A stretch of DNA of 64,000 nt from Stenotrophomonas maltophilia (GCF_001676385.1 NZ_LYVJ01000001.1:372001-436000), one strand, 5' to 3'; positions 35,155 through 44,297 are shown, numbered from the stretch's first letter. Program-made: numbers and translations. The notes: generated by a model from the sequence alone, not told the origin.

Positions 35155-35769
35155 TCAGTGGGCAATGGCCAACGGCAGCGGCTGTGCCGGTGGCAGGCCA
35201 CCGCGGCACTTCAACACCCGCACCTGGCCAGGGTCGAGCTGCAGGCGCAGGCTGGCCGGGGAGGGGTTGCGTGCCGCGCGCGCCTGGCGGAACACAAAAC
35301 CCAGGCACTGGCCGCTGTCGGCGGCCACCTGCAGGCGGCGCAGGGCACGGTCGTCAGCCTGGTGTGGCCAGCACAGCACCGCTGCGCAGGCAGCGGAACG
35401 CAGGCATTGTTCGGCGGCCCACAGCGCCTGTTTCGGCGTGGCCTGGATGATCTGCAACCGCGCCAGGTCCAGCCCGGCCGCGGCCCAGGCCGGAGCATGC
35501 GGGCGGTAGGGCGGAGCAATCAGCACGATCGGTCGTTCGCGCTGGCTCAGCTTCGCAAGCACCGGCCAGACCAGGGCCAGCTCGCCCACGCCGGGTGCTG
35601 CCTGCAGGATTTCGCACAGTCCGCTGGCCGGCCAACCGCCGCCGGGCAGGCGCGCGTCCAGCGCCGGGTGGCCGCTGGCCAGATGGTCGCTGGCGGGCCC
35701 TTGGCGGGCCGGGCCACGCCACAGCTGGCGACCGTCCAGCAGCCGGTCGAGAGCGACGACCGCGCCCAT
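35155..35769 (-). CDS. imuA: ImuA, RecA-like SOS mutagenesis protein
   Basis: The protein has 204 residues. It is a RecA/SulA-like domain with HPALDARLPGGGWPASGLCEIL near the start and GLDLARLQIIQATPKQALWAAEQCL in the core, the ImuA family pattern. The Walker A region is degenerate. ImuA is needed with ImuB and DnaE2 for induced mutagenesis. The ATG at 35769 (MGAVVALDRLLDG) is chosen because GGAGGG lies 7 bases upstream. An earlier ATG at 35793 lacks a site. Confidence 0.9.
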   Translation of the reverse strand: MGAVVALDRLLDGRQLWRGPARQGPASDHLASGHPALDARLPGGGWPASGLCEILQAAPGVGELALVWPVLAKLSQRERPIVLIAPPYRPHAPAWAAAGLDLARLQIIQATPKQALWAAEQCLRSAACAAVLCWPHQADDRALRRLQVAADSGQCLGFVFRQARAARNPSPASLRLQLDPGQVRVLKCRGGLPPAQPLPLAIAH

Positions 35770-35892
35770 CAGCCGCCCTCCCTGGCAAGGCATCGGAGAG
35801 GTGGGGCGTAGCAGCGGGCGGAAACTGCGGGCATGGAGCGAGTATCGACAGGCGGGTATCAGGGGCTGAGACCTGCATGCTACCCCTGTTGT

Positions 35893-35907
35893 GAGTAAAA
35901 TTACTAA
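35893..35907 (-). promoter_or_regulatory. LexA-type (SOS) box upstream of imuA-imuB-dnaE2
   Basis: Read on the minus strand this is TTAGTAATTTTACTC, which fits the Xanthomonas LexA motif TTAG-N6-TACTA with one mismatch at the end. It lies 124 bases upstream of the imuA start in an AT-rich island unlike its surroundings. The remaining gene-free stretch up to 36111 shows no other recognisable signal. Confidence 0.7.
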
Positions 35908-36111
35908 TTAATGGATGGGGGAAGGTTTCAGGTTGCTGAAGAGGCCATGCAATGGGCAGGGAAGGGAGAAGGCGCGGGCCTTGGCCCGCATCCACCCGAA
36001 GCGGCCGCTGCACTTCCCGCAGCGCCCCGCGCGCCTGATTGCGCCGTTTGTTCAAGCCCGTGACCGGCGCCGCGCGGCAGCATGCAGGCCCCTCACTCCC
36101 GGGTCGTGCCC

Positions 36112-37002
36112 ATGAAGCATTGGATGCTCCGCCTGTATGCGCCGCTGTTCCTGCTGGTTTTCGTCATCACCGCCATCGCCTGGGTCGGTCATCACCACGG
36201 TGACCCGTTATGGCTGCTGGCCCTGCTGGCGGTCGCGATCGCGGTCTCGTTCGCCGCCGAGCGCGCATGGCCGTACGATCCAGCGTTCAACCACAACCAG
36301 GGCGACAGCGTGCGCGACACCCTGCATGCACTGGTCAATGAGGGCCTGAACCTGCTGTCGATCGCGGCGGTACCACTGCTGGCTGCAGTCATCCCGTGGC
36401 AGGTGTGGCCAACGCAATGGCCGTTCGCGCTGCAGGTGCTGCTGGCCATTGTCTGCGCCGACCTCGGCATCACCCTGGTGCACTACGCCAGCCATCGCAT
36501 CGGCTGGCTGTGGCGCCTGCATGCGGTGCATCACAGCGTGACCCGCATGTATGGCTTCAATGGCCTGATGAAGCATCCGCTGCACCAGGCCGCCGAAGCA
36601 GTGGGGGGCGTGCTGCCGCTGCTGGTGCTGGGCCTGCCGATGCCGGTCGCGGCGGTGCTGGCGTTCGCCATTGCCATCCAGTTGCTGCTGCAGCATTCCA
36701 ACGTGGACATGCGTCCCGGCGTGCTCGGCCGGGTAATGGCATGGGCGCCGCTGCACCGTTTCCACCACATGCGCTACGGCACCGCTGGCGACGTCAACTT
36801 CGGTCTGTTCCTGACCGTCTGGGATCATCTGCTGGGCACTGCTTTCGATGCGCCGGGCTACCGGCTACGGCAACGCGATCTTGGCATCGGCAGCCAGCCG
36901 GACTATCCACGCGATTATCCCGGGCAACTGCTGGCGCCGTTCCGCGAGCTGCCCCACGGTGAGGTGCCGGATCTGCCGGAAGGCCTGCGCAGGCGCGGAT
37001 GA
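36112..37002 (+). CDS. Sterol desaturase / fatty-acid hydroxylase superfamily membrane protein
   Basis: About 296 residues with four or more membrane helices. The di-iron histidine boxes are complete: HYASH (124-128), HAVHH (137-141) and HRFHH (215-219), with an extra QHSNVD in between. Members hydroxylate or desaturate lipids at the membrane. The substrate here is unknown; bacterial homologues act on sphingolipid-like, carotenoid or ornithine-lipid substrates. The start is ATG 36112 (MKHWMLRLYAPLFLL). ATG 36082 in the same frame is possible, and neither has a clear ribosome site. Confidence 0.87.
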   Translation: MKHWMLRLYAPLFLLVFVITAIAWVGHHHGDPLWLLALLAVAIAVSFAAERAWPYDPAFNHNQGDSVRDTLHALVNEGLNLLSIAAVPLLAAVIPWQVWPTQWPFALQVLLAIVCADLGITLVHYASHRIGWLWRLHAVHHSVTRMYGFNGLMKHPLHQAAEAVGGVLPLLVLGLPMPVAAVLAFAIAIQLLLQHSNVDMRPGVLGRVMAWAPLHRFHHMRYGTAGDVNFGLFLTVWDHLLGTAFDAPGYRLRQRDLGIGSQPDYPRDYPGQLLAPFRELPHGEVPDLPEGLRRRG

Positions 37003-37011
37003 TCGGCCGTG

Positions 37012-37692
37012 TCAGGCCGCATGCAACCGCAGGCCCTGCAGCTGTGCGGCACTGATGCCGAACATGCGGCGCAGGCTGCGTGACAGGTGGGCCAGATCGG
37101 CAAAGCCGGCGGCGTGCGCGCTGTCGGTCAGGTTGTGTCCATGCAGATGATGCGTGAGCGCGCTGCGCAGCCGCTGCCACAGTACCCAGCCGCGTAACGT
37201 TACGGCCAGATCGGACTGGAATCGCCGATGCAGCTGGCTGGTCGACAGGTGCGCGGCTTCGGCGATATCGGCGGCCGGCACCGGGCCGGGCAGGTGCTGG
37301 GCGATACGGGCCAGTGCCGCCTGCACGCGGCGATCCAACGGCTGCGGACGGCTCAAGCGTGGCAACCAATCAAGCAGTTCCGCAGCAGTGCCCGGAAGCA
37401 CCGGCAGGTGGCGCTGGATCTGTTCGAGGTCGGCATGTGCAGGTTCCAGGAAAAGCGTGCAGCCCGCCTCCGGCGCCGACAGGATCGCGTGCTGCTGGAA
37501 GGATGGCAGCCACAGCCGCTGGACCTGCTGCGCCACGCCGTTGATCTCGACCTGCCAGGGCGCCCCCGCGCTCAGCAGCAGTTGATGGGCGTAGTGCGCA
37601 TGCGCAGCACTGCCACCGGCGTGGCCCTGCAGCACGGCCACGTGTGTATCCAGCAGCAGCGTGCCATTCCAGGGCAAGGCGGGGGAGAACAT
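37012..37692 (-). CDS. AraC-family transcriptional regulator
   Basis: About 226 residues. A cupin-like N-terminal half (HYAHQLLLSAGAPWQVEINGVAQQV) is followed by an AraC DNA-binding domain (VPAADIAEAAHLSTSQLHRRF, LTDSAHAAGFADLAHLSRSLRRMFG). The target is unknown. It converges on the sterol desaturase gene with a 9-base gap. The start is uncertain: ATG 37692 or GTG 37713, neither with a good ribosome site. Confidence 0.83.
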   Translation of the reverse strand: MFSPALPWNGTLLLDTHVAVLQGHAGGSAAHAHYAHQLLLSAGAPWQVEINGVAQQVQRLWLPSFQQHAILSAPEAGCTLFLEPAHADLEQIQRHLPVLPGTAAELLDWLPRLSRPQPLDRRVQAALARIAQHLPGPVPAADIAEAAHLSTSQLHRRFQSDLAVTLRGWVLWQRLRSALTHHLHGHNLTDSAHAAGFADLAHLSRSLRRMFGISAAQLQGLRLHAA

Positions 37693-37735
37693 CACGGGAT
37701 TGTAGATCCACACCCTGCGTGGACCGAAATGAATC

Positions 37736-37778
37736 TGGGGTCAGATCCATTCTCAGCAGGAAAACGGATCTGACCCCA
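37736..37778. repeat. Palindrome with 13-bp perfect arms (TGGGGTCAGATCC)
   Basis: TGGGGTCAGATCC (37736-37748) and GGATCTGACCCCA (37766-37778) flank a 17-base loop. Similar motifs are, as I recall, scattered in intergenic DNA of Xanthomonadaceae. It lies upstream of the AraC gene. Confidence 0.65.
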
Positions 37779-37825
37779 TGCGATGAATCTCCATCGGAAT
37801 CGAATATTTCGATATCTATGAGATC

Positions 37826-37945
37826 TGAGCCGAGCATGGCTCGGCACTACAGACCCGCCACCCCACGGATAGCCGCCTTTGCTGCTGAGGTTGCCGGCCA
37901 GCGGCCGGCACTACGGCGGGTGCCGGGCGCCGCCCGGCCACGCGC
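37826..37945. repeat. Run of SMAG-like hairpins
   Basis: TGAGCCGAGCATGGCTCGGC (from 37826), TGCCGGCCAGCGGCCGGCA (from 37892) and TGCCGGGCGCCGCCCGGCCA (from 37921) are three successive stem-loops, two of them edged by CTAC. They fill the gap before the VOC gene. Confidence 0.6.
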
Positions 37946-37947
37946 CC

Positions 37948-38382
37948 TCAGCGTCCGTGCGGATCGGGCCGGTGATGCACGTACTCGACCACGGTGCCAT
38001 CGGGATGCACCGCGTTGAACGCCGCCCCGGTCGGTACCACCTGCAACGGGAAGATGATCTCGGCGCCGGCGGCGACCAGTTTGTCGTGATAGGGCCGAAC
38101 ATCGTCGACCAGCAGCGTGCCGGTGGTCGAGGTGAACGGCGCCAGCGCCGCCGCGCTGCCTTCGATCAACAGGAACGCACCGACCATGGCCAGGCGCAGC
38201 CCCGCTTCCGGGAACGGGAAACCCGCATCGGCCACCACGCCCTGCAACTGCTCGTAGAACGCCACGCTGCGCTCCAGTTCACCCGGTGCCACGAACACGC
38301 GGATCAGTACGCGTGGCGCGCGCTGGCGGGAGGTGTCGTTGCGATCACGCCAGAGGTGATTGAAGTCGCGATGTACGGTCAT
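37948..38382 (-). CDS. VOC-family (glyoxalase/dioxygenase fold) protein
   Basis: About 144 residues from ATG 38382 (MTVHRDFNHLWRDR). The paired beta-alpha-beta units of the vicinal oxygen chelate fold are visible: VLIRVFVAPGELERSVAFYEQL, then LLVDDVRPYHDKLVAAGAEII and the C-terminal HPDGTVVEYVHHR with a possible metal-binding Glu. The protein could be a glyoxalase, dioxygenase or antibiotic-binding protein, and sequence alone does not tell. Confidence 0.8.
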   Translation of the reverse strand: MTVHRDFNHLWRDRNDTSRQRAPRVLIRVFVAPGELERSVAFYEQLQGVVADAGFPFPEAGLRLAMVGAFLLIEGSAAALAPFTSTTGTLLVDDVRPYHDKLVAAGAEIIFPLQVVPTGAAFNAVHPDGTVVEYVHHRPDPHGR

Positions 38383-38719
38383 GGGTTCGGTTCGTAACCA
38401 GGGATGTCCATTATCGGCAGCTTGGTGCCGCACGCTGATGACGGCCGGTGATGGGCTCATGGCCAGCGGCCCGGTGGCCCCTGTGACTTAGGTCCTGTTG
38501 ACAGGCGTGAACGCCCTCGCACAATCTTCACATGATGGGTCGCCCTGCGCGGCCCGGGCAGGCAGGTTGTCACGCCGGGAGGAGGGTCCCGCGCGCAGAC
38601 CGGCCCGTCCTTCGGCCTGCGGGATGTTGCCTGGCAACCCCCTGCGCGGCATGACGCTGCACCCTTCGGCGGCACTTTTCCCTGGACCGATTGCCTTGGC
38701 AACGGAATTACGCCTGCCG

Positions 38720-41515
38720 ATGAAAACGTTTACAAAGCCGCTCGTACTGTCCCTGGCCCTGTCTGCCGCCCTGGCCGCCCCGGCCTGGGCCGACCCTGCG
38801 GCGTTCACCGTGCTGACCCTGGAACAGGCGCCCAATGCCGGGGAGATGCCGGCCCTGGCCGCCCAGTTGAAGACCCTGCAGGTGGACGCGGTGAGCGTGC
38901 GCCAGGTAGAGCGCGGCATCGGCCAGGTCGATCCGCTGCAGGTGCTGGCCGATGGCCTGGGCTACGAGTACCGCTTCATCGCTGCGGGCAAGGACGATGG
39001 CCAGACCCAGCGGGGCCAGGCCGTGCTGACCCGGCTGCCGATTGCGGCCGAGTCCGGCCCGGACCAGCCGGGCCTGAACTACCTGCGCCTGGACGATGGC
39101 CGCCACACCGTGGCGGTCTATACCGATGCTGGCGCCGGTGCCGCGCAGTTGCCGGCGCTGGTCACCCGTTCGCGGCTGGGCGCACCGGCGGTACTGCTCG
39201 GCACGGTCGCTGCCGATACGGCCAGGGCCGCCGGTTTCGATCCGGCGCGCATCGCGCTGGAGGCCGATGCCCGCTATTCCAGCGACGGTTTCCAGGCGGC
39301 CAGCAGCACACCGTTCAAGGTGGAAGGCAGCGGCCTGCGTGCCTCGCTGCTGACCCTGGCCTATGCCGCCGACAAGGGCGGCGAACGGCCGTGGATGGAC
39401 ACCACCCTCAATGCCGATGCGCGTGCCGCGCTGCTGCTGAAGGCGATGACCGAGGACGAGAAGTTCCAGATGCTGCACAGCTACTTCGGGCTGGGCAAGG
39501 ACGGTGGCCCGCTGCCGGAAGGCGCGGTCGGTTCGGCCGGTTTCGTGCCGGGCGTACCGCGCCTGGGCATTCCGTCGCAGCAGTCGGCCGATGCTGGCGT
39601 GGGCGTGACCAATCCGGGCGGCATCCGCCCGGGCGACTTCGCCACCGCGATGCCGTCGGGCCCGTCCACCGCCTCCAGCTGGAACCGCGAAGTCGCCTTC
39701 GCCGGTGGCGCGACCATGGGCCGCGAAGCCTGGCAGCAGCGCTTCAACATCCTGCTGTCGGGCAGCGTCAACCTGCAGCGCGACCCGCGCAATGGCCGCA
39801 ATTTCGAGTACGCCGGTGAAGATCCGCTGCTGGCCGGTTCGATGGTCGGCGCGCTGATCCAGGGCGTGCAGAGCCAGCACGTGATCTCCTCGATGAAGCA
39901 CTTCGCGCTGAACGACATGGAGACCCGCCGCAACTTCCACGACGTGCGCATCGGCGAGCAGGCCATGCACGAGTCGGACCTGCTGGCGTTCGAGATCGCG
40001 CTGGAAGCCGGCCGCCCGGGCGTGGCGATGTGCTCGTACAACAAGATCAACGGCACCTACGGCTGCGAGAACGGCTACCTGATGAACCAGGTGCTGAAGC
40101 AGGAATGGAAGTTCCCCGGTTTCGTGATGTCCGACTGGGGCGGCGTGCACAGTGGCTCGAAGGCGGCGCTGGCCGGCCTGGACCAGCAGTCGGCTGGTGA
40201 AGTGTTCGATGCGGCGGTGTTCTTCGACGAACCGCTGCGCCTGGCCGTGCACGGCGGCGTGGTGCCGCAGGCGCGCCTGAACGACATGGTCGCGCGCATC
40301 CTGCGCACGATGTTCCTGCATGGCAACTTCGACAATCCGCCGCAGCACCAGAAGGTCGATGCCGAGGCCGGCTTCGCCGTGGCCCAGCGCACGGTGGAAG
40401 AGGGCAGCGTGCTGCTGCGCAATGAAGGCAACCTGTTGCCGCTGGCCGACAGCCTGAAGCGCATCGTCATCATCGGCGGCCATGCCGACAAGGGCGTGAT
40501 CGGTGGTGGCGGTTCATCGATGGTGGGCGTGACCGCCAAGGGCACCAACGCAGTGCCGGGCGTGATGCCGACCACCTGGCCGGGCCCGGTGATCTTCCAT
40601 CCATCCTCGCCGCTGGAATCGCTGCGTGCCGCGCGTCCGGATGCAACCATCGAGTATGTGGACGGCAGCAACGCCGCTGCCGCGGCCAAGGCCGCCGCAC
40701 AGGCGGATGTGGCCATCGTGTTCGCCACGCAGTGGGCCGCCGAATCGGTGGACCTGCCGGACATGCAGCTGCCGGGCAACCAGGACGCGCTGATTTCGGC
40801 GGTGGCCAAGGCCAACCCGAAGACCGTGCTGGTGCTGGAAACCAACGGCCCGGTGCGCACGCCGTGGCTGGCGCAGGTGCCGGCGATGCTGCAGGCCTGG
40901 TACCCCGGTATCCGCGGTGGCGAAGGCATCGCCGCGCTGCTGACCGGCCAGGTCAATCCGTCGGGCCGCCTGCCGGTGACCTGGGTGACGGACGAATCGC
41001 AGCTGCCGCGCCCGCACATCGACGGCCTCGGCTTCAAGCCGGCCAAGCCGTTCGGTGATGTGTTCGATTTCGATATCGAAGGTGCCAATGTCGGCTACAA
41101 GTGGATGGCGGCCAAGGGTCTGACCCCGACCTTCGCCTTCGGCCACGGCCTGTCCTACACCTCGTTCACCTATGAAAATCTGAAGGTGAGCGTGGAAGGC
41201 TCGCGCCTGGTCGCCAGCGTCGACATCCGCAACACCGGCAAGCGCGCTGGCGCCGACGTGGCCCAGCTGTACCTGAAGCTGCCGGCCGGCAGCACCACGC
41301 CGATCCGCCTGATCGGCTATGACAAGGTGAACCTGCAGCCGGGCGAACAGCGCCGCATCCGCATCGAAGCCGAGCCGAAGACCCTGGCCCACTACGATGC
41401 ACAGGCGCGCCAGTGGAAGATCGACGGCGGCACCTACCAGGTGCAGCTGTCGCGCAATGCCGCCGAACCGCTGCAGACGGTGGACGTGCAGCTGATGGAG
41501 CAGGTGCTGCGCTGA
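38720..41515 (+). CDS. GH3-family beta-glucosidase with an N-terminal degenerate EEP-nuclease-like domain
   Basis: The protein has 931 residues. It has a signal peptide (cleaved after about residue 24, APAWA). Residues about 28-215 resemble the endonuclease/exonuclease/phosphatase fold (FTVLTLEQAPN, LGYEYRFIAAGKDDGQ, GQAVLTRLPI), but the expected Glu, His and GDFN residues are absent. The GH3 part starts near 225. It includes HVISSMKHFALNDMETRR and the nucleophile Asp472 in GFVMSDWGG, a second alpha/beta domain (about 510-750) and a C-terminal fibronectin-like domain. It should release glucose or other sugars from beta-linked glucans in the periplasm or outside. A weak ribosome site precedes the ATG. 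The fusion is unusual. Confidence 0.88.
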   Translation: MKTFTKPLVLSLALSAALAAPAWADPAAFTVLTLEQAPNAGEMPALAAQLKTLQVDAVSVRQVERGIGQVDPLQVLADGLGYEYRFIAAGKDDGQTQRGQAVLTRLPIAAESGPDQPGLNYLRLDDGRHTVAVYTDAGAGAAQLPALVTRSRLGAPAVLLGTVAADTARAAGFDPARIALEADARYSSDGFQAASSTPFKVEGSGLRASLLTLAYAADKGGERPWMDTTLNADARAALLLKAMTEDEKFQMLHSYFGLGKDGGPLPEGAVGSAGFVPGVPRLGIPSQQSADAGVGVTNPGGIRPGDFATAMPSGPSTASSWNREVAFAGGATMGREAWQQRFNILLSGSVNLQRDPRNGRNFEYAGEDPLLAGSMVGALIQGVQSQHVISSMKHFALNDMETRRNFHDVRIGEQAMHESDLLAFEIALEAGRPGVAMCSYNKINGTYGCENGYLMNQVLKQEWKFPGFVMSDWGGVHSGSKAALAGLDQQSAGEVFDAAVFFDEPLRLAVHGGVVPQARLNDMVARILRTMFLHGNFDNPPQHQKVDAEAGFAVAQRTVEEGSVLLRNEGNLLPLADSLKRIVIIGGHADKGVIGGGGSSMVGVTAKGTNAVPGVMPTTWPGPVIFHPSSPLESLRAARPDATIEYVDGSNAAAAAKAAAQADVAIVFATQWAAESVDLPDMQLPGNQDALISAVAKANPKTVLVLETNGPVRTPWLAQVPAMLQAWYPGIRGGEGIAALLTGQVNPSGRLPVTWVTDESQLPRPHIDGLGFKPAKPFGDVFDFDIEGANVGYKWMAAKGLTPTFAFGHGLSYTSFTYENLKVSVEGSRLVASVDIRNTGKRAGADVAQLYLKLPAGSTTPIRLIGYDKVNLQPGEQRRIRIEAEPKTLAHYDAQARQWKIDGGTYQVQLSRNAAEPLQTVDVQLMEQVLR

Positions 41516-41540
41516 TCCAGCAGGTTATCGATGCTTGAAG

Positions 41541-41566
41541 ACGCGGCCCTGCAAGGGGCCGTGTTT
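41541..41566 (+). terminator. Terminator after the GH3 gene
   Basis: ACGCGGCCCT, loop, GGGGCCGTGTTT forms an imperfect stem followed by a short T-run, 25 bases past the stop. Confidence 0.55.
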
Positions 41567-41582
41567 GTCTGCGGTGCTTTCT

Positions 41583-41659
41583 GTAGCGCCGGGCCCACGC
41601 GCGGTCCATGAACGGTCAAGGCCTCATCGGCGAGCGGCCGAGCATGGGCTCGGCTCTAC
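41583..41659. repeat. SMAG-type repeat dimer, diverged left arm
   Basis: GTAGCGCCGGGCCCACGCGCGG on the left and GCCGAGCATGGGCTCGGCTC with CTAC on the right form the element. Confidence 0.65.
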
Positions 41660-41772
41660 AGGTGCGCTGCCAACCATCCGCGCAGGAAATCGATCATTGC
41701 ACTGAACCTGTTGCCGTTGGCATTGCTGCGGCGGCCGCAACCGCTTTTCTTTCCGCAATCCGAGAATGCCTG

Positions 41773-42159
41773 ATGGACACCACTGCAGAACATGAAATCC
41801 ACCATCTGCACGACAAGCTGCAGGCCTGGTTCCGCGCCGACGTCGGCATCGACGCGCTGGATGATCTGATGGCGCATTTCTGCGTGGACTTCAGCATGGT
41901 CGGTATTGCCGGACGCCGATTGGACCGGAAGGCCGTGCAGGGGCTGTTCGTGGGCGGCCATGGCGCACGTCCAGGGCTGCAGATTTCCATCGAAGCCGTG
42001 CAGGCGGTGGAGGCACCGTTACCGCTGGCGGTGCTGCGCTATCGCGAAGGGCATTCGATCGATGGTGGCGAACCCGCGTGGCGGGAATCGCTGGCGGTGT
42101 TGCGCCAGGATCAGGAACGCTGGCGTTGGTTGGCGTTGCATGAAGTGCTGGCAACCTGA
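41773..42159 (+). CDS. Unknown protein with a possible SnoaL/NTF2-like fold
   Basis: 128 residues: MDTTAEHEIHHLHDKLQAWFRADVG..., then LDDLMAHFCVDFSMVGIAGRRLDRKAVQGLF and a final ALHEVLAT. The pattern of an acidic helix, a FxxDFxMV strand and a final strand near a conserved histidine resembles small NTF2-like (DUF4440) proteins, but I am not certain. It has no signal peptide. ATG 41773 is chosen because the longer frame from 41608 runs through the SMAG repeat. It is flanked by SMAG repeats on both sides and stands alone. Confidence 0.65.
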   Translation: MDTTAEHEIHHLHDKLQAWFRADVGIDALDDLMAHFCVDFSMVGIAGRRLDRKAVQGLFVGGHGARPGLQISIEAVQAVEAPLPLAVLRYREGHSIDGGEPAWRESLAVLRQDQERWRWLALHEVLAT

Positions 42160-42163
42160 TGTT

Positions 42164-42239
42164 GTGGAGCCGAGCCCACGCTCGGCTGCTCGTCGGGGAG
42201 GTCGCGGCGGCCTGAGCCGAGCGTGGGCTCGGCTCTACA
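42164..42239. repeat. SMAG-type repeat dimer
   Basis: GTGGAGCCGAGCCCACGCTC at the left and GCCGAGCGTGGGCTCGGCTC ending in CTAC at the right. Confidence 0.8.
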
Positions 42240-42375
42240 GGACGCACTGCCCCCGCATCGGCCGCACATGTGCCATCAGTACTGCCTGTATCCACCGCAG
42301 AATGCAAAGCCCGCCCACACTTCACGGCACGGGGCAGGAGTAGGCTTGGGGCTTTCCTGCCGGGAGGGGTTGTCC

Positions 42376-44286
42376 ATGCGTGTGCGTGCCGTTGCTGTAG
42401 CCATCGCCCTTTGCCTGTCCAGCACCGTGCTGGCCGCCGAAACCCCGCCGATGACCCCGGACATCAGCGGCAAGCCCTTCGTTGCCCCCGATGTCGGCCG
42501 TGACTACGACAAGCGCGTGGTGATGGTGCCGATGCGTGATGGCACCAAGCTGTATACGGTGATCGTGGTGCCCAAGGGCGCCCGCAATGCGCCGATCCTG
42601 CTGACCCGCACCCCCTACGATGCCGCTGGCCGCGCCAGCCGCAGTGATTCGCCGCGCATGCGCGACCTGCTGCCGCAGGGCGACGAGGTGTTCGTCGACG
42701 GCGGTTACATCCGCGTGTTCCAGGACATCCGTGGCAAGTACGGCTCCGAGGGTGATTACGTGATGACCCGGCCCTTGCGCGGGCCATTGAACAGCACCAG
42801 GGTGGATCACTCGACCGACGCCTGGGACACCATCGACTGGCTGATGAAGAACGTGCCGGAGAGCAATGGCAAGGTCGGCATGCTCGGCTCGTCGTACGAG
42901 GGCTTCACCGTGGTAATGGCGCTGACCGATCCGCACCCTGCGCTGAAAGTGGCGGCACCACAGAGCCCGATGGTCGATGGCTGGATGGGCGACGACTGGC
43001 TCAACTACGGTGCGTTCCGCCAGGTCAACTTCAACTATTTCGCGATGCAGACCGAGAAGCGTGGCAAGGGTACGCCGCTGCCCAGTCTCGGCTACGACGA
43101 CTACAGCACGTTCCTGCGCATCGGGTCGGCCGGCGACTACGCGCGTTTCACCGGCGTGGACCAGCTGACCTGGTGGAAGAAGCTGGTCGAGCATCCGGCC
43201 TATGACGGCTTCTGGCAGGGCCAGGCGCTGGACGCGGTGATGGCGAAAACACCGTTGAAGGTGCCGACCATGTGGCTGCAGGGCCTGTGGGACCAGGAGG
43301 ACATGTGGGGTGCCAACCATGCCTACCAGGCGATGGAAGGGCGCGACAGCGGCAACGACCGCAACTACCTGGTGATGGGGCCCTGGCGGCACAGCCAGGT
43401 GAACTACAGCGGCAGTGAACTGGGCGCGCTGAAGTTCGATGGCGATACCGCGCTGCAGTTCCGCCGTGACGTGCTCAAGCCGTTCTTCGACCAGTACCTG
43501 GTGGAGGGTGCGCCAAAGGCTGATACCCCGCCGGTGCTGGTCTACAACACCGGCGAGAACCACTGGGACCGGCTGCAGCGCTGGCCCCGCAGCTGCGACA
43601 AGGGCTGTAGCGCCAGCAGCAGGCCGCTGTATCTGCGTGCCGGCGGCAAGCTGGCATTCCAGGCACCGGCGGCAGGCGAGGGGGACTTCGAGGAGTACGT
43701 GTCCGACCCGGCCAAGCCGGTGCCATTCGTGCCGCGCCCGATGCGTTTCGGCGACCGTGACATGTGGACCACCTGGCTGGTCAAGGACCAGCGCTTCGTC
43801 GATGGCCGCCCGGACGTGCTGACCTTCATCACCGAACCGCTGGCCGCGCCGCTGCGCATCGGCGGCGCGCCGGTGGTGCACCTGCAGGCCTCGACCAGTG
43901 GCACCGACAGCGACTGGGTGGTGAAGCTGATCGACGTGTACCCGGACCAGGAGGCGTCGACGCCGGAGATGGGCGGCTATGAGCTGCCGGTATCGCTGGC
44001 GATCTTCCGTGGCCGTTACCGCGAGAGCTTCAGCGATCCCAAGCCGCTGGCGGCGAACCAGGTGCTGCCGTACCGCTTCGACCTGCCCAACGCCAACCAC
44101 ACCTTCCAGAAGGGCCACCGGGTGATGGTGCAGGTGCAGTCCAGCCTGTTCCCGCTGTACGACCGCAACCCGCAGACCTACGTGCCGAACATCTACCTGG
44201 CCAAGCCGGGCGATTACCAGAAGGCCACGCAGCGGGTCTGGCACAGCGCGGCGCAGGCCAGCTATATCGATCTGCCGGTGTATTGA
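42376..44286 (+). CDS. Alpha-amino-acid ester hydrolase (CocE/NonD family)
   Basis: The 636-residue exported enzyme (signal MRVRAVAVAIALCLSSTVLA) belongs to the family that hydrolyses esters and amides of alpha-amino acids and can acylate beta-lactam nuclei. The catalytic residues match the studied Xanthomonas citri enzyme, each offset by one: Ser173 in GSSYEG, Asp306 in LWDQED and His339 in PWRHS. The carboxylate cluster that binds the substrate amino group (Asp207, Glu308, Asp309) is kept, which separates it from cocaine esterases. A C-terminal jelly-roll domain follows. GGGAGGGG precedes the ATG. The natural substrate is unknown; a role in peptide or ester scavenging is an inference. Confidence 0.92.
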   Translation: MRVRAVAVAIALCLSSTVLAAETPPMTPDISGKPFVAPDVGRDYDKRVVMVPMRDGTKLYTVIVVPKGARNAPILLTRTPYDAAGRASRSDSPRMRDLLPQGDEVFVDGGYIRVFQDIRGKYGSEGDYVMTRPLRGPLNSTRVDHSTDAWDTIDWLMKNVPESNGKVGMLGSSYEGFTVVMALTDPHPALKVAAPQSPMVDGWMGDDWLNYGAFRQVNFNYFAMQTEKRGKGTPLPSLGYDDYSTFLRIGSAGDYARFTGVDQLTWWKKLVEHPAYDGFWQGQALDAVMAKTPLKVPTMWLQGLWDQEDMWGANHAYQAMEGRDSGNDRNYLVMGPWRHSQVNYSGSELGALKFDGDTALQFRRDVLKPFFDQYLVEGAPKADTPPVLVYNTGENHWDRLQRWPRSCDKGCSASSRPLYLRAGGKLAFQAPAAGEGDFEEYVSDPAKPVPFVPRPMRFGDRDMWTTWLVKDQRFVDGRPDVLTFITEPLAAPLRIGGAPVVHLQASTSGTDSDWVVKLIDVYPDQEASTPEMGGYELPVSLAIFRGRYRESFSDPKPLAANQVLPYRFDLPNANHTFQKGHRVMVQVQSSLFPLYDRNPQTYVPNIYLAKPGDYQKATQRVWHSAAQASYIDLPVY

Positions 44287-44297
44287 GGCCCGCAGGG

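Noticed and set aside
35915..36115. Short plus-strand frame between imuA and the sterol desaturase gene
   Set aside because: It has a basic, Pro/Arg-rich composition and no family resemblance. It overlaps the sterol desaturase start region.
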